This document shows positions 56,375 through 64,000 of a stretch of DNA of 64,000 bases, piece after piece. A program made the position numbers and the translations under genes. The notes under the pieces were generated by a model, which saw nothing but the letters and a program-made list of their open reading frames with translations, did not search any database and was not told where the DNA came from. Source of the DNA: Mycolicibacterium vulneris (GTDB lineage Bacteria > Actinomycetota > Actinomycetes > Mycobacteriales > Mycobacteriaceae); NCBI RefSeq assembly GCF_002104765.1, contig NZ_NCXM01000012.1:62001-126000 (forward strand), written 5' to 3'. Positions within the stretch are counted from its first letter, which is position 1. Every line of letters starts with the position of its first letter.

Positions 56375-57834
56375 TCCGGCTTGTCGGAGCCGGCGGTCAG
56401 GATCGGTGAGGGCGCGGGGACCCTGGGGTCGGCCGCCACAGCGCCTGCGGTGGACACCTTGGCGGGCACGATCTCCGCGCCGCCGGACAGGCCCGAGCCC
56501 GGACCGCTGTAGTCGTTGGCCAGCAGCACCCGCACCGCGCCCGGCGCAAGCGAGGTGTCGGCGACCACCGGCAGCCCACCCAATTCCTTGGAGACCTCCT
56601 TCGCCCCCAGGTCGTCGCTCTTGGCGGCGCGCACCTGGCTGGCCTTGACGTGGCCGCTGTCGTTATTGCCCACCGTACCCGTGGCAAACCCCTTGGAGCT
56701 CAACACGTCTGACACGGCCGAGGCCAGGCCGTTGATGTCGGTGTCGTTGAGCACGCTGGCGGTGGTCTTCGCCGGGGTGTACGCGATCTCCTCGGTCTTG
56801 CCCTGCTCCTGGTCGTGCAGCAGGCCAGCCACCCAGTCGGCCACCTGATGCGGATCCAGCCGCACCACGCTCTGCATGCCGTCGTCGCTCCAGCCAGCGC
56901 CGTCGAGCACCGGAATGGTGGCGAAGGCGACGTTGCCGCCGGCCAGCTTCTGCATCTGCTGCACGAAATCCATGACGTCCCAACCCGCGGAGATCACCAC
57001 CGAGCGCTGGACGGCGGCCTCCAACCGCTTGACCGTGCTGGGGCTGGACAGCGTCTGGCCGGAGATGACCCGGTGGGCCAGCGAGGCCATCACCACCTGC
57101 TGGCGCACCACCCGGTCCAGGTCGCCGCGCGGCAGCTCGTGGCGCTGACGCACGAAGCTGAGCGCCTCGGGACCGTTGAGTCGCTGCGGGCCGGCCGGGA
57201 AGTCGGCACCCGAAAGTGGTTCGAACACCGGCTCCTTGAGGCAGACGTCGACACCGCCGAGGGCGTCGGTGATCAGCGAGAAGCCGAGCAGGCCGATCTC
57301 GGCGTAGTGGTCGACCGTGACGCCGGTGAGGTCGGCGACGGTCTTGATCAGCGCCTCGCGACCGGCCTCGGTGCCCTGCGCGGCGGCCTCGGTAGCGGAG
57401 GCACCGGCCTTGACCAGGGCGGTGCGCTTGGCCTCCCGGGTCTGGCCGTAGACGCCGTTGATCTTGGTCTTGCCCAGACCCGGGGCGGCGACGTAGGAGT
57501 CGCGGGGGATAGAGATCGCGGTGGCCGACTTCCCGTTGTTGGGGATGCGGATCAGGATGATCGTGTCGGTGTTGGTGGCTTCCTCGTCGCCGGCCTTCAG
57601 CGTGTCCAGTTCCTCCTGCGACAACGGGTTGCCGTGCGCATCGGTGCGGCTGTCCAGCCCGACCAGCAGGATGTCGATCGCGCCGTCGTCGCCGCCCTTG
57701 CCCAGCGAGGGCGCGGACATGTGAAAGATCCCGTCTTCGAAAGACCGGACGTTGCTCCACGCGATCCCGGTGCCGAGGACGACCGCGAGCGTCAGCGCGG
57801 TGGCGATCACACGAACCACACGTTCCACAGGCAT
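56362..57834 (-). CDS. cpsA: LytR-CpsA-Psr (LCP) ligase, Rv3267-like
   Basis: The 490-residue protein has a short cytoplasmic N terminus, a membrane helix (about residues 8-26), an LCP domain (about 50-320) with the charged pocket residues typical of the family (GLDSRTDAHG, TDTIILIRI, SIPRDSYVAAPG, RQRHELPRGDLDR), and a C-terminal LytR_C domain (about 360-460). LCP enzymes attach arabinogalactan to peptidoglycan, and in M. tuberculosis this gene (Rv3267) is a close relative of Lcp1. It lies next to rmlD and wbbL, which make the linker rhamnose, a sensible functional grouping. It acts on the outer face of the membrane. Confidence 0.92.
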   Translation of the reverse strand: MPVERVVRVIATALTLAVVLGTGIAWSNVRSFEDGIFHMSAPSLGKGGDDGAIDILLVGLDSRTDAHGNPLSQEELDTLKAGDEEATNTDTIILIRIPNNGKSATAISIPRDSYVAAPGLGKTKINGVYGQTREAKRTALVKAGASATEAAAQGTEAGREALIKTVADLTGVTVDHYAEIGLLGFSLITDALGGVDVCLKEPVFEPLSGADFPAGPQRLNGPEALSFVRQRHELPRGDLDRVVRQQVVMASLAHRVISGQTLSSPSTVKRLEAAVQRSVVISAGWDVMDFVQQMQKLAGGNVAFATIPVLDGAGWSDDGMQSVVRLDPHQVADWVAGLLHDQEQGKTEEIAYTPAKTTASVLNDTDINGLASAVSDVLSSKGFATGTVGNNDSGHVKASQVRAAKSDDLGAKEVSKELGGLPVVADTSLAPGAVRVLLANDYSGPGSGLSGGAEIVPAKVSTAGAVAADPRVPAPSPILTAGSDKPECIN

Positions 57835-57932
57835 CCCACTACATTACTTGCGACACAGGAGCTTCACGGGTAACGAAGCCCCGCGTGCCCCGGGCTTGGC
57901 CCCTGGATTTCGGGCCATGCCAAACTCGAACC

Positions 57933-58850
57933 ATGTCGGGCAGGATTGTGATCGCCGGCGCCGGTGGGCAGCTGGGCGGCTATTTGACCTCGCTAACAGC
58001 ACGTCAGGGCCGCGACGCCCTGTCGCTCACGTCGTCGCAGTGGGACATCACCGACCCCGCGGCCGCCGAGCGGATCGTGCAGCCCGGCGACGTGGTGATC
58101 AACTGCGCGGCCTACACCAACGTCGACGGCGCCGAGAGCGACGAGGCCGGCGCGTTCGCGGTCAACGAAACCGGCCCCGGGCACATCGCCCGCGCCTGCG
58201 CGCAGGCCGGCGCGCAGCTGGTCCACGTCTCCACCGACTACGTGTTCAACGGGGACTTCGGCGGCGCGGCGCCCCGGCCGTACGAGCCCACCGATCAAAC
58301 CGCGCCGCAGAGTGTGTACGCCCGCAGCAAGGTCGCGGGGGAGCGGGCTGTGCTGGCGGCGCTGCCGGAGGCGGTCGTGGTCCGCACCGCCTGGGTCTAC
58401 ACCGGCGGCACCGGCAAGGACTTCGTCGCCGTCATGCGCCGGCTGGCCGCCGGGGACGGTCCGGTGGACGTGGTGCACGACCAGACCGGCTCCCCGACCT
58501 ACGTCGGCGACCTGGCGGCCGCGCTGCTGCAGATCGTCGACGACGGTGTGCCCGGTCCAATCCTGCACGCCGCCAACGAGGGTGCGTGCTCGCGGTTCGA
58601 ACAGGCCCGCGCCGTCTTCGAGGAGTGCGGCGCCGATCCGGAGCGGGTGCGACCGGTCACTACCGACCACTTCCCCCGCCCGGCACCCCGCCCGGCCTAC
58701 TCCGCGCTGTCCAGCGGACAGTCCGTGGCGGCGGGAATGCGGCCGCTGAGGCCTTGGCGCCCTGCGCTTGTCGCGGCCCTGGCCGCCTCTCAAAGCAACG
58801 TTGATGGCGCTGTTGGGGCCGATCGACCGTTACCCTCTACGCGTGACTGA
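57933..58850 (+). CDS. rmlD: dTDP-4-dehydrorhamnose reductase RmlD
   Basis: This 305-residue short-chain reductase makes dTDP-L-rhamnose in the last step of the pathway. It shows the GAGGQLGGYL nucleotide motif, STDYVFNGDFGG with the catalytic Thr, the Y-x3-K pair in SVYARSKVAGE, and TGSPTYVGDLAAALL. It supplies rhamnose for the arabinogalactan linker and is essential in mycobacteria. ATG 57933 is chosen over 57885 because it places the dinucleotide motif at the N terminus. Its end overlaps the wbbL start by eight bases, so the two are coupled. It is divergent from the LCP gene. Confidence 0.94.
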   Translation: MSGRIVIAGAGGQLGGYLTSLTARQGRDALSLTSSQWDITDPAAAERIVQPGDVVINCAAYTNVDGAESDEAGAFAVNETGPGHIARACAQAGAQLVHVSTDYVFNGDFGGAAPRPYEPTDQTAPQSVYARSKVAGERAVLAALPEAVVVRTAWVYTGGTGKDFVAVMRRLAAGDGPVDVVHDQTGSPTYVGDLAAALLQIVDDGVPGPILHAANEGACSRFEQARAVFEECGADPERVRPVTTDHFPRPAPRPAYSALSSGQSVAAGMRPLRPWRPALVAALAASQSNVDGAVGADRPLPSTRD

Positions 58851-59733
58851 CGTCCTGCCGGTCGTGACGGTGACCTACTCACCGGGCCCGCACCTGGAGC
58901 GCTTCCTGGCCTCGCTGTCGCTGGCCACCGAGCGAGAGGTGTGCGTGCTGCTGGCCGACAACGGCTCCACCGACGGCACCCCCGAGGCCGCCGTCGAGCG
59001 CTATCCCAACGTGCGGCTGTTCCACACCGGGGCCAACCTCGGCTACGGGACCGCGGTGAATCGCGCCGTCGCACGGCTGGACCCCGAGGACGACTGGGTC
59101 ATCGTCGCCAACCCGGACGTGCAGTGGGGCCCGGGCAGCATCGACGAACTGCTGGACGCCGCGTCGCGCTGGCCGCGCGCCGGTGCGCTGGGCCCGCTGG
59201 TCCGCGATCCCGACGGGTCGGTGTATCCGTCGGCGCGGCACCTGCCCAGCCTGATCCGCGGCGGCATGCACGCGGTCGTCGGGCCGTTTTGGAAGCGCAA
59301 CCCGTGGTCGGCGGCGTACCGCCAGGAGCGGCTGGAGCCCAGCGAGCGGCCGGTGGGCTGGCTGTCGGGGGCCTGCCTGCTGGTGCGTCGCTCGGCGTTC
59401 GGCCAGATCGGCGGGTTCGACGAGCGCTACTTCATGTACATGGAAGACGTCGACCTCGGCGACCGGCTCGGCAAGGCCGGCTGGCTGTCCGTCTACGTGC
59501 CGTCGGCGGAAGTGCTGCACCACAAGGGCCATTCCACCGGCGGGGATCCGGCCAACCACCTGGCCGCCCACCACAAGAGCACGTATATGTTCCTGGCCGA
59601 CCGGCATTCCGGTTGGCTGCGCGCTCCGCTGCGCTGGACCCTGCGCGCCTCGCTGGCGGTGCGGTCCCGCCTGATGGTGCGCAGCGCGCTGCGCGCCTCC
59701 GGACGGCGGAAACTGGCAGAAGGGCGACACTGA
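58843..59733 (+). CDS. wbbL: Rhamnosyltransferase WbbL
   Basis: The 296-residue GT2 glycosyltransferase adds L-rhamnose to GlcNAc-PP-decaprenol, building the linker between peptidoglycan and arabinogalactan. It shows VTYSPGPHLERFLASL, LLADNGSTDGTPEAAVERY, the catalytic DxD-like segment ANPDVQWGPGS, and YFMYMEDVDLGDRLGKAGW. GTG 58843 begins V-T-D-V-L-P, a start used for its orthologues; a longer frame to 58768 lies inside rmlD. It uses the sugar made by RmlD just upstream, and is followed two bases later by the GDP-mannose gene. Confidence 0.94.
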   Translation: MTDVLPVVTVTYSPGPHLERFLASLSLATEREVCVLLADNGSTDGTPEAAVERYPNVRLFHTGANLGYGTAVNRAVARLDPEDDWVIVANPDVQWGPGSIDELLDAASRWPRAGALGPLVRDPDGSVYPSARHLPSLIRGGMHAVVGPFWKRNPWSAAYRQERLEPSERPVGWLSGACLLVRRSAFGQIGGFDERYFMYMEDVDLGDRLGKAGWLSVYVPSAEVLHHKGHSTGGDPANHLAAHHKSTYMFLADRHSGWLRAPLRWTLRASLAVRSRLMVRSALRASGRRKLAEGRH

Positions 59734-59734
59734 G

Positions 59735-60826
59735 GTGGCAGATCTTTCGCGGGGTCCCGAAGTCGATGTGGTGATCCTGGTCGGCGGCAAGGGCACCCGG
59801 CTGCGGCCGCTGACCCTCTCGGCACCCAAGCCCATGCTGCCCACCGCGGGGCTGCCGTTCCTCACGCATCTGCTGTCGCGGGTCGCCGCGGCCGGCATCG
59901 AGCACGTCATCCTCAGCACGTCGTATCAGGCCGCGGTGTTCGAGGCGGAGTTCGGCGACGGCTCCAAACTCGGCCTGCAGATCGAATACGTCACCGAGGA
60001 GCATCCGCTGGGCACCGGCGGCGGCATCGCCAACGTCGCCGGGCACCTGCGGCACGACACCGTGATGGTGTTCAACGGCGATGTGCTCTCCGGGGCCGAC
60101 CTGGGCCAGATGCTCGACTTCCACTCCGCCCAGCAGTCCGACGTCACCCTGCACCTGGTGCGGGTGGGTGACCCGCGGGCGTTCGGCTGCGTGACCACCG
60201 ACGACAACGGTTGGGTCACCGCGTTCGTGGAGAAGACGCAGGACCCGCCGACCGACCAGATCAACGCCGGAACCTACGTCTTCTGCCGCCAGGTGATCGA
60301 CCGGATTCCGCGCGGCCGGGAGGTCTCGGTGGAGCGTGAGGTGTTCCCCGCGCTGCTGTCCGACCCCGGCGTGAAGGTGTGCGGCTACGTCGACGCCAGC
60401 TACTGGCGCGACATGGGCACGCCCGAGGACTTCGTCCGCGGCTCGGCGGATCTGGTGCGCGGCATCGCCCCGTCGCCGGCGCTGCACGGCCACCGCGGCG
60501 AGCAGCTGGTGCACGACGGCGCCGCGGTGTCGCCGGGCGCGGTGCTGATTGGCGGCACGGTCGTCGGGCGGGGCGCTGAGATCGGTCCGGGCGTCCGGCT
60601 GGACGGCGCGGTGATCTTCGACGGCGTCAAGGTCGAGGCCGGCAGCGTGATCGAGCGCTCGATCATCGGCTTCGGCGCGCGCATCGGCCCGCGGGCGCTG
60701 ATCCGCGACGGCGTGATCGGCGACGGCGCCGACATCGGGGCGCGCTGCGAGTTGCTGCGCGGCGCCCGGGTGTGGCCCGGTGTGTCGATTCCCGACGGCG
60801 GCATCCGCTACTCGTCTGACGTCTAG
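59735..60826 (+). CDS. manB: Mannose-1-phosphate guanylyltransferase type nucleotidyltransferase (ManB-like)
   Basis: The 363-residue protein has a sugar-nucleotidyltransferase domain starting VVILVGGKGTRLRPLT with KPMLPTAGLPF (substrate lysine), VFNGDVLSGADL (metal aspartate) and TEEHPLGTGGGI, then a left-handed beta-helix of hexapeptide-like repeats (GAVLIGGTVVGRGAEIGPGV). This matches Rv3264c, which makes GDP-mannose for mannolipids. The annotation as GTP:mannose-1-phosphate transferase rests on family and position; a related sugar cannot be excluded from motifs alone. It ends the rmlD-wbbL-manB plus-strand operon. Confidence 0.9.
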   Translation: MADLSRGPEVDVVILVGGKGTRLRPLTLSAPKPMLPTAGLPFLTHLLSRVAAAGIEHVILSTSYQAAVFEAEFGDGSKLGLQIEYVTEEHPLGTGGGIANVAGHLRHDTVMVFNGDVLSGADLGQMLDFHSAQQSDVTLHLVRVGDPRAFGCVTTDDNGWVTAFVEKTQDPPTDQINAGTYVFCRQVIDRIPRGREVSVEREVFPALLSDPGVKVCGYVDASYWRDMGTPEDFVRGSADLVRGIAPSPALHGHRGEQLVHDGAAVSPGAVLIGGTVVGRGAEIGPGVRLDGAVIFDGVKVEAGSVIERSIIGFGARIGPRALIRDGVIGDGADIGARCELLRGARVWPGVSIPDGGIRYSSDV

Positions 60827-61359
60827 GCGCCCGTGGCCCGGGCGACCAGATAGGCCAGCGCGTGATCCGTCCCCTCCGGCAGTGCGTCAGCGGGCCACCA
60901 GCGCAGGTCCTCCGACTCGTCGCTGATCGCGATCTGCGCGCCGGCCGGCGCGTGCCCGACGAACTGCAGATCCAGATGGCGGGTCGGCACTCCCAGCGAG
61001 CAGGTCACCGGATGCACGTGCACCGCGGCCAGTCGGGGCTCGATGCGCAGCCCGTCGATCCCGGACTCCTCGGTGGCCTCGCGCAGCGCCGCCGCGAGGA
61101 CGTCGGCGTCGTCATCGTCGCAATGGCCGCCAAGCTGCACCCACCGGCCCACGCGGGGATGCAGGGTCAGCAGCACCTGCTTGCCGGCGTGGTCGAGCAC
61201 CAGCGCCGACGCGGTGACGTGGCCGGGTACGCACTCGCGCAGGCACGCGTCGGCGCGGGCGTGCACGAACGCGAGCACGGCGTGCCGCAAGGAATCCTGG
61301 GCCGGGTCGGGGGGCTCCCAGTCCGACAGCACGGCGATCGCCGATTCCCGAACGCTCAT
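60823..61359 (-). CDS. Nudix hydrolase
   Basis: The 178-residue protein has a Nudix core with LGGHCDDDDADVL followed by ALREATEESGI; the REATEESG part matches the Nudix box, while the usual first glutamate position is Asp/Ala-rich, a pattern shared by a group of actinobacterial enzymes. Nudix hydrolases cleave X-linked nucleoside diphosphates; its substrate is unknown. The start at 61359 overlaps the mamA stop by four bases, so it is coupled to the methylase. It overlaps the 3' end of manB by a few bases. The longer frame to 62535 is only shadow of mamA. Confidence 0.87.
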   Translation of the reverse strand: MSVRESAIAVLSDWEPPDPAQDSLRHAVLAFVHARADACLRECVPGHVTASALVLDHAGKQVLLTLHPRVGRWVQLGGHCDDDDADVLAAALREATEESGIDGLRIEPRLAAVHVHPVTCSLGVPTRHLDLQFVGHAPAGAQIAISDESEDLRWWPADALPEGTDHALAYLVARATGA

Positions 61360-62942
61360 CGTGACGCCCGCCGTTTCCGCCGATCCCGCAATGACACCCA
61401 CGCCGCGCGGCAGTCCGCCACCGCGTCGGCGGGCAAGCCCAGGCCGTCGATCAGTACGCGGCGGTCGACGACGTCGAGCGCCTTCTCGATTTCGTTGGCC
61501 TTCAGCAGCAGGTCCACATCGCAGGCGAGCTCGGCATCCGCGTGCGCCGGCGCGGGGATGGGCAGCTGCTCCGCCTCGCGGGGCTCGAGCTCCAGGACGC
61601 CGCCACCGTAGCTGCGGCCCATGATCTCGGCGAAGGCGAACGTCACGCTGTTGTGGAAGGCGGCGGCCAGCGCGGCCGATTCGACCCGCGCATCGGAGCG
61701 GGCGGTGAGGCGCACCCGGTGCACGGTGTCGGTGCTCGTGGCCGCGGCGGCGTTGACGGTCAGCCGCGGCGCCCGGTGGATCTGGCGCAGCAGGAACAGG
61801 TCGGGCACCCACAGCGACGGCGTGGCCCACCACGGCTTGCGGATGGAGCACTTGTAGCCGCGGTGCACCCCGGCGGCTTCGCCGGCGCGGATGTGGGCGA
61901 TCAACGCTGGATCCGCCGGTTCGGGTGGCGCGTTGAGCAGCCAGCTGCGCTGCCCGGCGGCGAGATCGCTTGCGCGGCAATCGGTGTCGTAGACCAGCCC
62001 GGACAGCTGGGCGCTGCGCGAGACCAGCGGGACGCAGTGCGGCCGCAACCTCAGCTCGTCGGCTTGGGCGTCGGTGAACGTGAAGAAGGCGTTGCGCCCC
62101 GTCACGATGCCGACGTCGACCTCGGCGACCGATCCGAGCCGGGTCAGGCTGCCCGAGCTTCTGAGCGCCCGCAGCAGCCGGATCGCGGCGGGGTCCAGAA
62201 AGTACTTGGTCCACTTCTCGTCTTCGTGTAAGAGCGCCGGTGCCGATTCGACATCCAGGTCGGCCTCGGCCAGGGCGTCGGCGTCCCTGAGGTGGACGGT
62301 GCGGATGCGCGCGGGGCCGGTGCCGACGACACCGCAGAACAACACGACCTCCTGCAGGATGCCGTCGAACACCAGCCGCTCGAAGGTCAGCAGGGTGATG
62401 TCGCGGAACCGGCTCAGCAGGAAGTCGCGCAGCTGCGCGGCGTAGCCGACCTGTAGCAGCTCGGCCGGCAGCACCAGTCCCACCCGTCCGCCATCGCGCG
62501 CCAGCACGGTGCTCGCCACCACGAACGGCACCCACGCGTTGGTCAGCCGGGTGGGGCGCAGACCCTCGCGCCGCATCAGGTCCAGCGCCGGATCGCGCTG
62601 CTGCGACGACCAGTTGCCGAACCGGATGTAGGGCGGATTGCCCGCGACCCCGTCCCAGCCGCCGGCCTCGGCGGTGGCGAGCCAGGCGAACAGGCTCTCG
62701 GCGTCGACGGGCGCGAACCGGCGGGACTTGGCCGCCTCGGCGGCGTTCAGCTCGACGCCCCGGACCTGGTCGCTGAGGCGAGCCAGCTCGCGCAGGATGG
62801 CGCCGTCGCCGCAGGAGGGTTCGACAATCTTGGGTCCCGCCGCGCGGACCCAGGCGGCCAGGAAGCGGGCCACCGGCGCAGGGGTGTAGTAGCCGCCGCG
62901 GACTTTGTCGGCCGACGCCGTCGCTTTGCCCGCGAACTTCAT
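61356..62942 (-). CDS. mamA: N6-adenine DNA methyltransferase MamA
   Basis: The 528-residue methylase has the AdoMet motif I VEPSCGDGAIL (about residues 40-50) and the catalytic NPPY motif (102-105) of N6-adenine methyltransferases, preceded by GGYYTPAPVARFLAAW. MamA (Rv3263) is the main adenine methylase in M. tuberculosis, marking CTGGAG-type sites and affecting gene expression in hypoxia. No restriction gene lies nearby, so it acts as an orphan methylase. Target site conservation here is assumed, not seen. It is upstream of and coupled to the Nudix gene. Confidence 0.92.
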   Translation of the reverse strand: MKFAGKATASADKVRGGYYTPAPVARFLAAWVRAAGPKIVEPSCGDGAILRELARLSDQVRGVELNAAEAAKSRRFAPVDAESLFAWLATAEAGGWDGVAGNPPYIRFGNWSSQQRDPALDLMRREGLRPTRLTNAWVPFVVASTVLARDGGRVGLVLPAELLQVGYAAQLRDFLLSRFRDITLLTFERLVFDGILQEVVLFCGVVGTGPARIRTVHLRDADALAEADLDVESAPALLHEDEKWTKYFLDPAAIRLLRALRSSGSLTRLGSVAEVDVGIVTGRNAFFTFTDAQADELRLRPHCVPLVSRSAQLSGLVYDTDCRASDLAAGQRSWLLNAPPEPADPALIAHIRAGEAAGVHRGYKCSIRKPWWATPSLWVPDLFLLRQIHRAPRLTVNAAAATSTDTVHRVRLTARSDARVESAALAAAFHNSVTFAFAEIMGRSYGGGVLELEPREAEQLPIPAPAHADAELACDVDLLLKANEIEKALDVVDRRVLIDGLGLPADAVADCRAAWVSLRDRRKRRASR

Positions 62943-62952
62943 GGGCTCAGTA

Positions 62953-64000
62953 TTACTTGCGGATCAGCAGATCACCGGGGTCTGCCGGATCCCGCGACCC
63001 GCCCGGTTCGGCGGCATAACCGATGGCGATGGCGCCCAACGGCTCCCAGTCGGCGGGCAGTTCCAGCTCGGCGCGCACCAGGTCGGCGGCGAAGATCGTC
63101 GAGCCGATCCAGCAGCTGCCCAGCCCGCGTACGGCCAGCGCGACCAGCAGCGCCTGCACGGCCGCGCCGACCGCGACGGTGAACATGGTGTGCTCGGCGT
63201 CGGTGCGGGCGGCATCGGGATAGGCGTGGGCGCCGTCGGGCACCAGGATCGGGATGACGACTTCGGGCGCGTCGTAGAGGATCTGGCCGCGCGCCACCCG
63301 GCGGTCGATGGAGTCGGCGGGCCGGCCGTCACCGGCGAGGTCGGCGCGCCACTTGTCCTTCATGCGGTCCAGCAGCCGGGTCCGGGTGGCCGGTGTGCGC
63401 AGCCAGACGAACCGCACCGGGCGAGTGTGGTGCGGCGCCGGTGCGGTCAGTGCCTCGGCGACGGCGGCCTCCAGCAGATCGGCGGGCACAGGCTCGGCGC
63501 TGAACCGGCGCACCGATCGGCGCAGCAGCTGCGCCTCGCGCCGGCCCATCTCCAGCGCCTCGGCGGTGCCGAGCCAGAACAGGTCCTCGGTGCCCGGCCG
63601 CAGCAACTGCCGCGCGGTGGAGCCGTCGTCGGTCACGGACAGGCCGCGCACCACCGCCACCGGCATCGCGGTCAGTTTGCCCTTGACCAGATCGGCGGCC
63701 GCGGCGATCTCGTCGGCGATCGCGACCTCGGTGACCAGCAGCTCGTTGCCGTGCTGATCGACGGCCCCTGAATAGCCGTGCAGCACAGCCAGACCCGCCG
63801 CACCCACGGCCGCGTCAGTCTGGCCGTTGCGCCACGCGCGGCCCATCGTGTCGGTGATGACGACGGCGACCTCGACGCCGAGCCGCTCGCGCAGCCCAGC
63901 GCGCAGCGCCGCGGCGCTGCCGTCCGGGTCGACCGGGAGCAGCGCCAGTTCGTCGCGGCCGACGTTGGATCCGTCCACGCCCGCGGCGGCCTGCACCAGG
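62953..64000 (-). CDS. fbiB: Coenzyme F420:L-glutamate ligase FbiB (5' partial)
   Basis: About 348 C-terminal residues are visible; the start lies past the right end of the window. The first part belongs to the F420-gamma-glutamyl ligase domain ([21 protein letters not shown], then [19 protein letters not shown]). From about the middle on is a nitroreductase-like FMN domain ([19 protein letters not shown], then [16 protein letters not shown]). FbiB adds glutamates to the F420 tail and reduces dehydro-F420 in mycobacteria. The order mamA-fbiB continues the M. tuberculosis-like gene order. The missing N-terminal portion is about 100 residues, judged by the usual length near 450. Confidence 0.94.
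   Translation of the reverse strand, partial: LVQAAAGVDGSNVGRDELALLPVDPDGSAAALRAGLRERLGVEVAVVITDTMGRAWRNGQTDAAVGAAGLAVLHGYSGAVDQHGNELLVTEVAIADEIAAAADLVKGKLTAMPVAVVRGLSVTDDGSTARQLLRPGTEDLFWLGTAEALEMGRREAQLLRRSVRRFSAEPVPADLLEAAVAEALTAPAPHHTRPVRFVWLRTPATRTRLLDRMKDKWRADLAGDGRPADSIDRRVARGQILYDAPEVVIPILVPDGAHAYPDAARTDAEHTMFTVAVGAAVQALLVALAVRGLGSCWIGSTIFAADLVRAELELPADWEPLGAIAIGYAAEPGGSRDPADPGDLLIRK

Noticed and set aside
61360..62535. N-terminal extension of the Nudix gene
   Set aside because: It is the shadow of mamA in another frame; the Nudix protein begins normally at 61359.

Overview
This window is GC-rich actinobacterial chromosome, almost certainly from a slow-growing Mycobacterium (Mycobacterium avium-complex-like or related). 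The evidence is two PPE proteins, a DUF732 secreted protein, a mycobacterial SigF cluster, an AccA3/AccD5/AccE5 acyl-CoA carboxylase cluster, arabinogalactan-linker genes and F420 (fbiB) genes. From about 5.8 kb to the right end the gene order follows, in inverted orientation, the M. tuberculosis block from lpqC (Rv3298c) to fbiB (Rv3262), as I recall that genome. I saw no tRNA, rRNA, insertion sequence, prophage or CRISPR array.

Layout. (1) 0-5.7 kb: tail of a metallo-beta-lactamase-fold enzyme, two tandem PPE genes, a DUF5994-type gene overlapping the second PPE tail to tail, a CorA-type transporter and two small secreted proteins. (2) 5.8-12.8 kb: LpqC esterase lipoprotein, Nei glycosylase, Lhr helicase, TetR regulator. 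(3) 12.9-17.5 kb: a lysine catabolic cluster (lat, pcd and a 2-oxoadipate dioxygenase/decarboxylase-type gene) around a divergent lrpA. (4) 17.5-20.5 kb: Rv3289c-like gene, usfY, rsbW and sigF, with two SigF-type promoters, plus a convergent STAS protein. (5) 20.6-26.5 kb: accD5-accE5-maf-sseA-sufE-like-accA3, all on the minus strand. (6) 26.8-33.7 kb: a ketosteroid-dehydrogenase-like flavoprotein, birA, a PH-domain membrane protein, GtrA, purK-purE, fadE25. (7) 33.9-37.1 kb: a translationally coupled trio of response regulator-PP2C phosphatase, CHASE3 histidine kinase and single-domain response regulator. (8) 37.1-50.1 kb: an expanded phosphate uptake and sensing island. (9) 50.1-64 kb: CoA-transferase, methyltransferase, Rv3271c-like membrane protein, ctpC-pacL1, TIGR03089 protein, CpsA/LCP protein, rmlD-wbbL-manB, Nudix hydrolase, mamA methylase, and fbiB cut by the window end.

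The most unusual part is the Pst-PknD island. In M. tuberculosis the equivalent genes (Rv0931c-Rv0936) lie elsewhere, with one pstS1, one pstS2 and one pknD in this block. Here the block sits between the fadE25 side and the Rv3272 homologue, where I recall Rv3273 in M. tuberculosis. It carries three PstS1-type and two PstS2-type lipoproteins, one pstB-pstC-pstA set and two pknD genes. The second unit (pstS1 divergent from pstS2-pknD) repeats only the binding-protein and kinase part. The full-length PknD has lost the first glycine of its nucleotide loop and the catalytic-loop lysine. The second PknD keeps both motifs but is broken by a one-base frameshift in its kinase domain.

A second theme is general stress signalling. 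The sigF operon, a STAS protein next to it, and a response-regulator-controlled PP2C phosphatase 14 kb away are the parts of a partner-switching cascade. That link is inferred from families, not shown by the sequence.
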